The translations under genes and the position numbers were made by a program. Positions 63,385-64,000 of a DNA stretch of 64,000 nucleotides are shown here, in pieces. This stretch comes from Pelagicoccus sp. SDUM812003 (GTDB taxonomy: Bacteria; Verrucomicrobiota; Verrucomicrobiia; Opitutales; Opitutaceae). The notes under the pieces were generated by a model. That model ran no database searches. It had not been told where the DNA came from and was given only the letters and a program-made list of their open reading frames with translations. Where the stretch lies: NCBI RefSeq assembly GCF_031127815.1, contig NZ_JARXHY010000001.1, forward strand, positions 515,235 through 579,234, in the 5' to 3' direction. Position 1 is the stretch's first letter; each line of letters opens with the position of its first letter.

Positions 63385-63606
63385 TTATTTATTCACGTGA
63401 AGTGTTTCGAGATGGCCTCGGATGAACGAGGTGAAAGAGTAGGGCAAGACTAGTCCTTGCTGCATCCGCAACTCGGGCGATTGGCCCGAGTTGTATCGAC
63501 CGCCTGGTTCCACAAATCTTTGGGATCTAGTCTTTTGGCTGCCTTGCCGTGTTTCCATCTTTCTGAACGTTTTACTGATCATCAATAGTTCCTTCGGTTC
63601 GATCAT
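63385..63606 (-). CDS. Short uncertain frame upstream of the Cld-like gene
   Basis: A 73-codon frame ends 2 bases before the Cld-like ATG. It contains PGGRYNSGQSPEL, which resembles GGPYNSGHHS in a 27-codon frame at 63829-63912. The arrangement suggests a leader or a repeated remnant, but no family is known and it may be non-coding. Confidence 0.3.
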   Translation of the reverse strand: MIEPKELLMISKTFRKMETRQGSQKTRSQRFVEPGGRYNSGQSPELRMQQGLVLPYSFTSFIRGHLETLHVNK

Positions 63607-64000
63607 CTGTTAGGGGCGTTCCAGCTTGCTGCCTCCCTTGTTTCTCGATTTGGCTGAGGTGACTTTTATCTCTTTTTCATTCTGTTTCTTTCCCGCTGCA
63701 GGATCAATCTGCAGTCTCGGTCGAAGTGTCCTGTCGCTTCCGCTTCTGGAATTCCTCTTCCTTATTCGACTCCACGTCCTGACGGTTCGTATCCAGAAGT
63801 TGGTGTCTGTTTCTTCTCATCAACCTGATCATTTGTTTTTCTGTGGATCGTGAAGTCCATACGCGTAGGTCACCGCGGAGTGATGGCCGGAGTTGTATGG
63901 ACCGCCTTCCATGAGAAGGCACTGCAAGTTAATAATATAAAGGAGTTCACGACTTTTGTATATCAAGTCATCTGGGTATCGGATTCCATGTGTTTGAGGG
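63607..64000. other. Right edge, no confident gene
   Basis: About 390 bases without a convincing gene beyond the small frame noted at 63829-63912. The last 80 bases are AT-rich. Any gene continuing past the window edge cannot be seen. Confidence 0.4.
63829..63912 (-). CDS. 27-aa frame sharing the GGxYNSG motif
   Basis: ATG to TGA encodes a peptide starting MEGGPYNSGHHSAV. The DNA around 63885-63906 matches 63483-63504 at 20 of 22 bases. It could be a diverged direct repeat rather than a gene. Confidence 0.25.
   Translation of the reverse strand: MEGGPYNSGHHSAVTYAYGLHDPQKNK

Noticed and set aside
63601..63640. GTTAGGG-like box, considered as an integron attC core
   Set aside because: No matching inverse core, array of sites or integrase in the window.

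Overview
The window reads as chromosomal DNA of a Gram-negative bacterium with medium-high GC content, most likely a verrucomicrobial (Opitutae-like) heterotroph. This is inferred from gene content, not from a marker gene. Supporting traits are the secreted polysaccharide enzymes, the C-terminal 'DPDQDG..NLVEYALGTDP' tail on the GH43 protein, FG-GAP and TPR proteins encoded together, lipoprotein signals with an outer-membrane-type barrel, and tandem PilT-type ATPases. I see no rRNA, tRNA, CRISPR array, phage or insertion sequence.

Layout. 1-8 kb: a truncated HDOD regulator, a sirtuin, a secreted GH43 arabinanase-like enzyme, an RNA cyclic phosphodiesterase, a TetR-DUF2269 pair, a DUF4250 protein and an MDR oxidoreductase. 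8-16 kb: a 34-bp REP-like direct repeat, a GH95 fucosidase preceded by a perfect 10-bp inverted repeat, an S41-like peptidase, a MerR regulator with a free-standing 59-aa copy of its own C-terminal domain, MscS, NUDIX and TRIC. 16-28 kb: a hydrolase, a TPP enzyme translationally coupled to an aldo/keto reductase, a Tat-exported DUF2264 protein, a fusion of dipeptide epimerase and MpaA-like amidase (murein peptide recycling), a flagellin carrying an inserted beta-sandwich-like domain, and KatG. 28-47 kb: small membrane proteins, azurin, ADP-ribosylglycohydrolase, an outer-membrane barrel, an alpha-oxoamine synthase-like enzyme, a tandem pair of agmatine/peptidylarginine deiminase-like exported proteins (the first lacking catalytic His and Cys), a PQQ-type sugar dehydrogenase, a phosphodiesterase/BNR pair, hydrolases and an SGNH lipoprotein. 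47-59 kb: two PilT-like ATPases, a PAS histidine kinase, and a minus-strand run of four exported or anchored proteins (FG-GAP lipoprotein, TPR protein, Gly-rich-linker protein, lipoprotein). 59-64 kb: a decayed RCC1/CHB_HEX gene, a zinc metallopeptidase, then a gene-poor, AT-richer stretch with a chlorite-dismutase-family heme protein.

The strongest novel-looking signals are the epimerase-amidase fusion, the flagellin insert, the pseudoenzyme/enzyme deiminase pair, the stand-alone MerR effector domain, and a strongly over-represented 7-mer (TGGATAC/GTATCCA, about 36 copies counted by eye, several-fold above composition) that also occurs as close inverted pairs at gene ends.

Limits: all family calls come from reading motifs by eye. 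Starts were chosen from signal peptides, overlaps and family length. No search was run.
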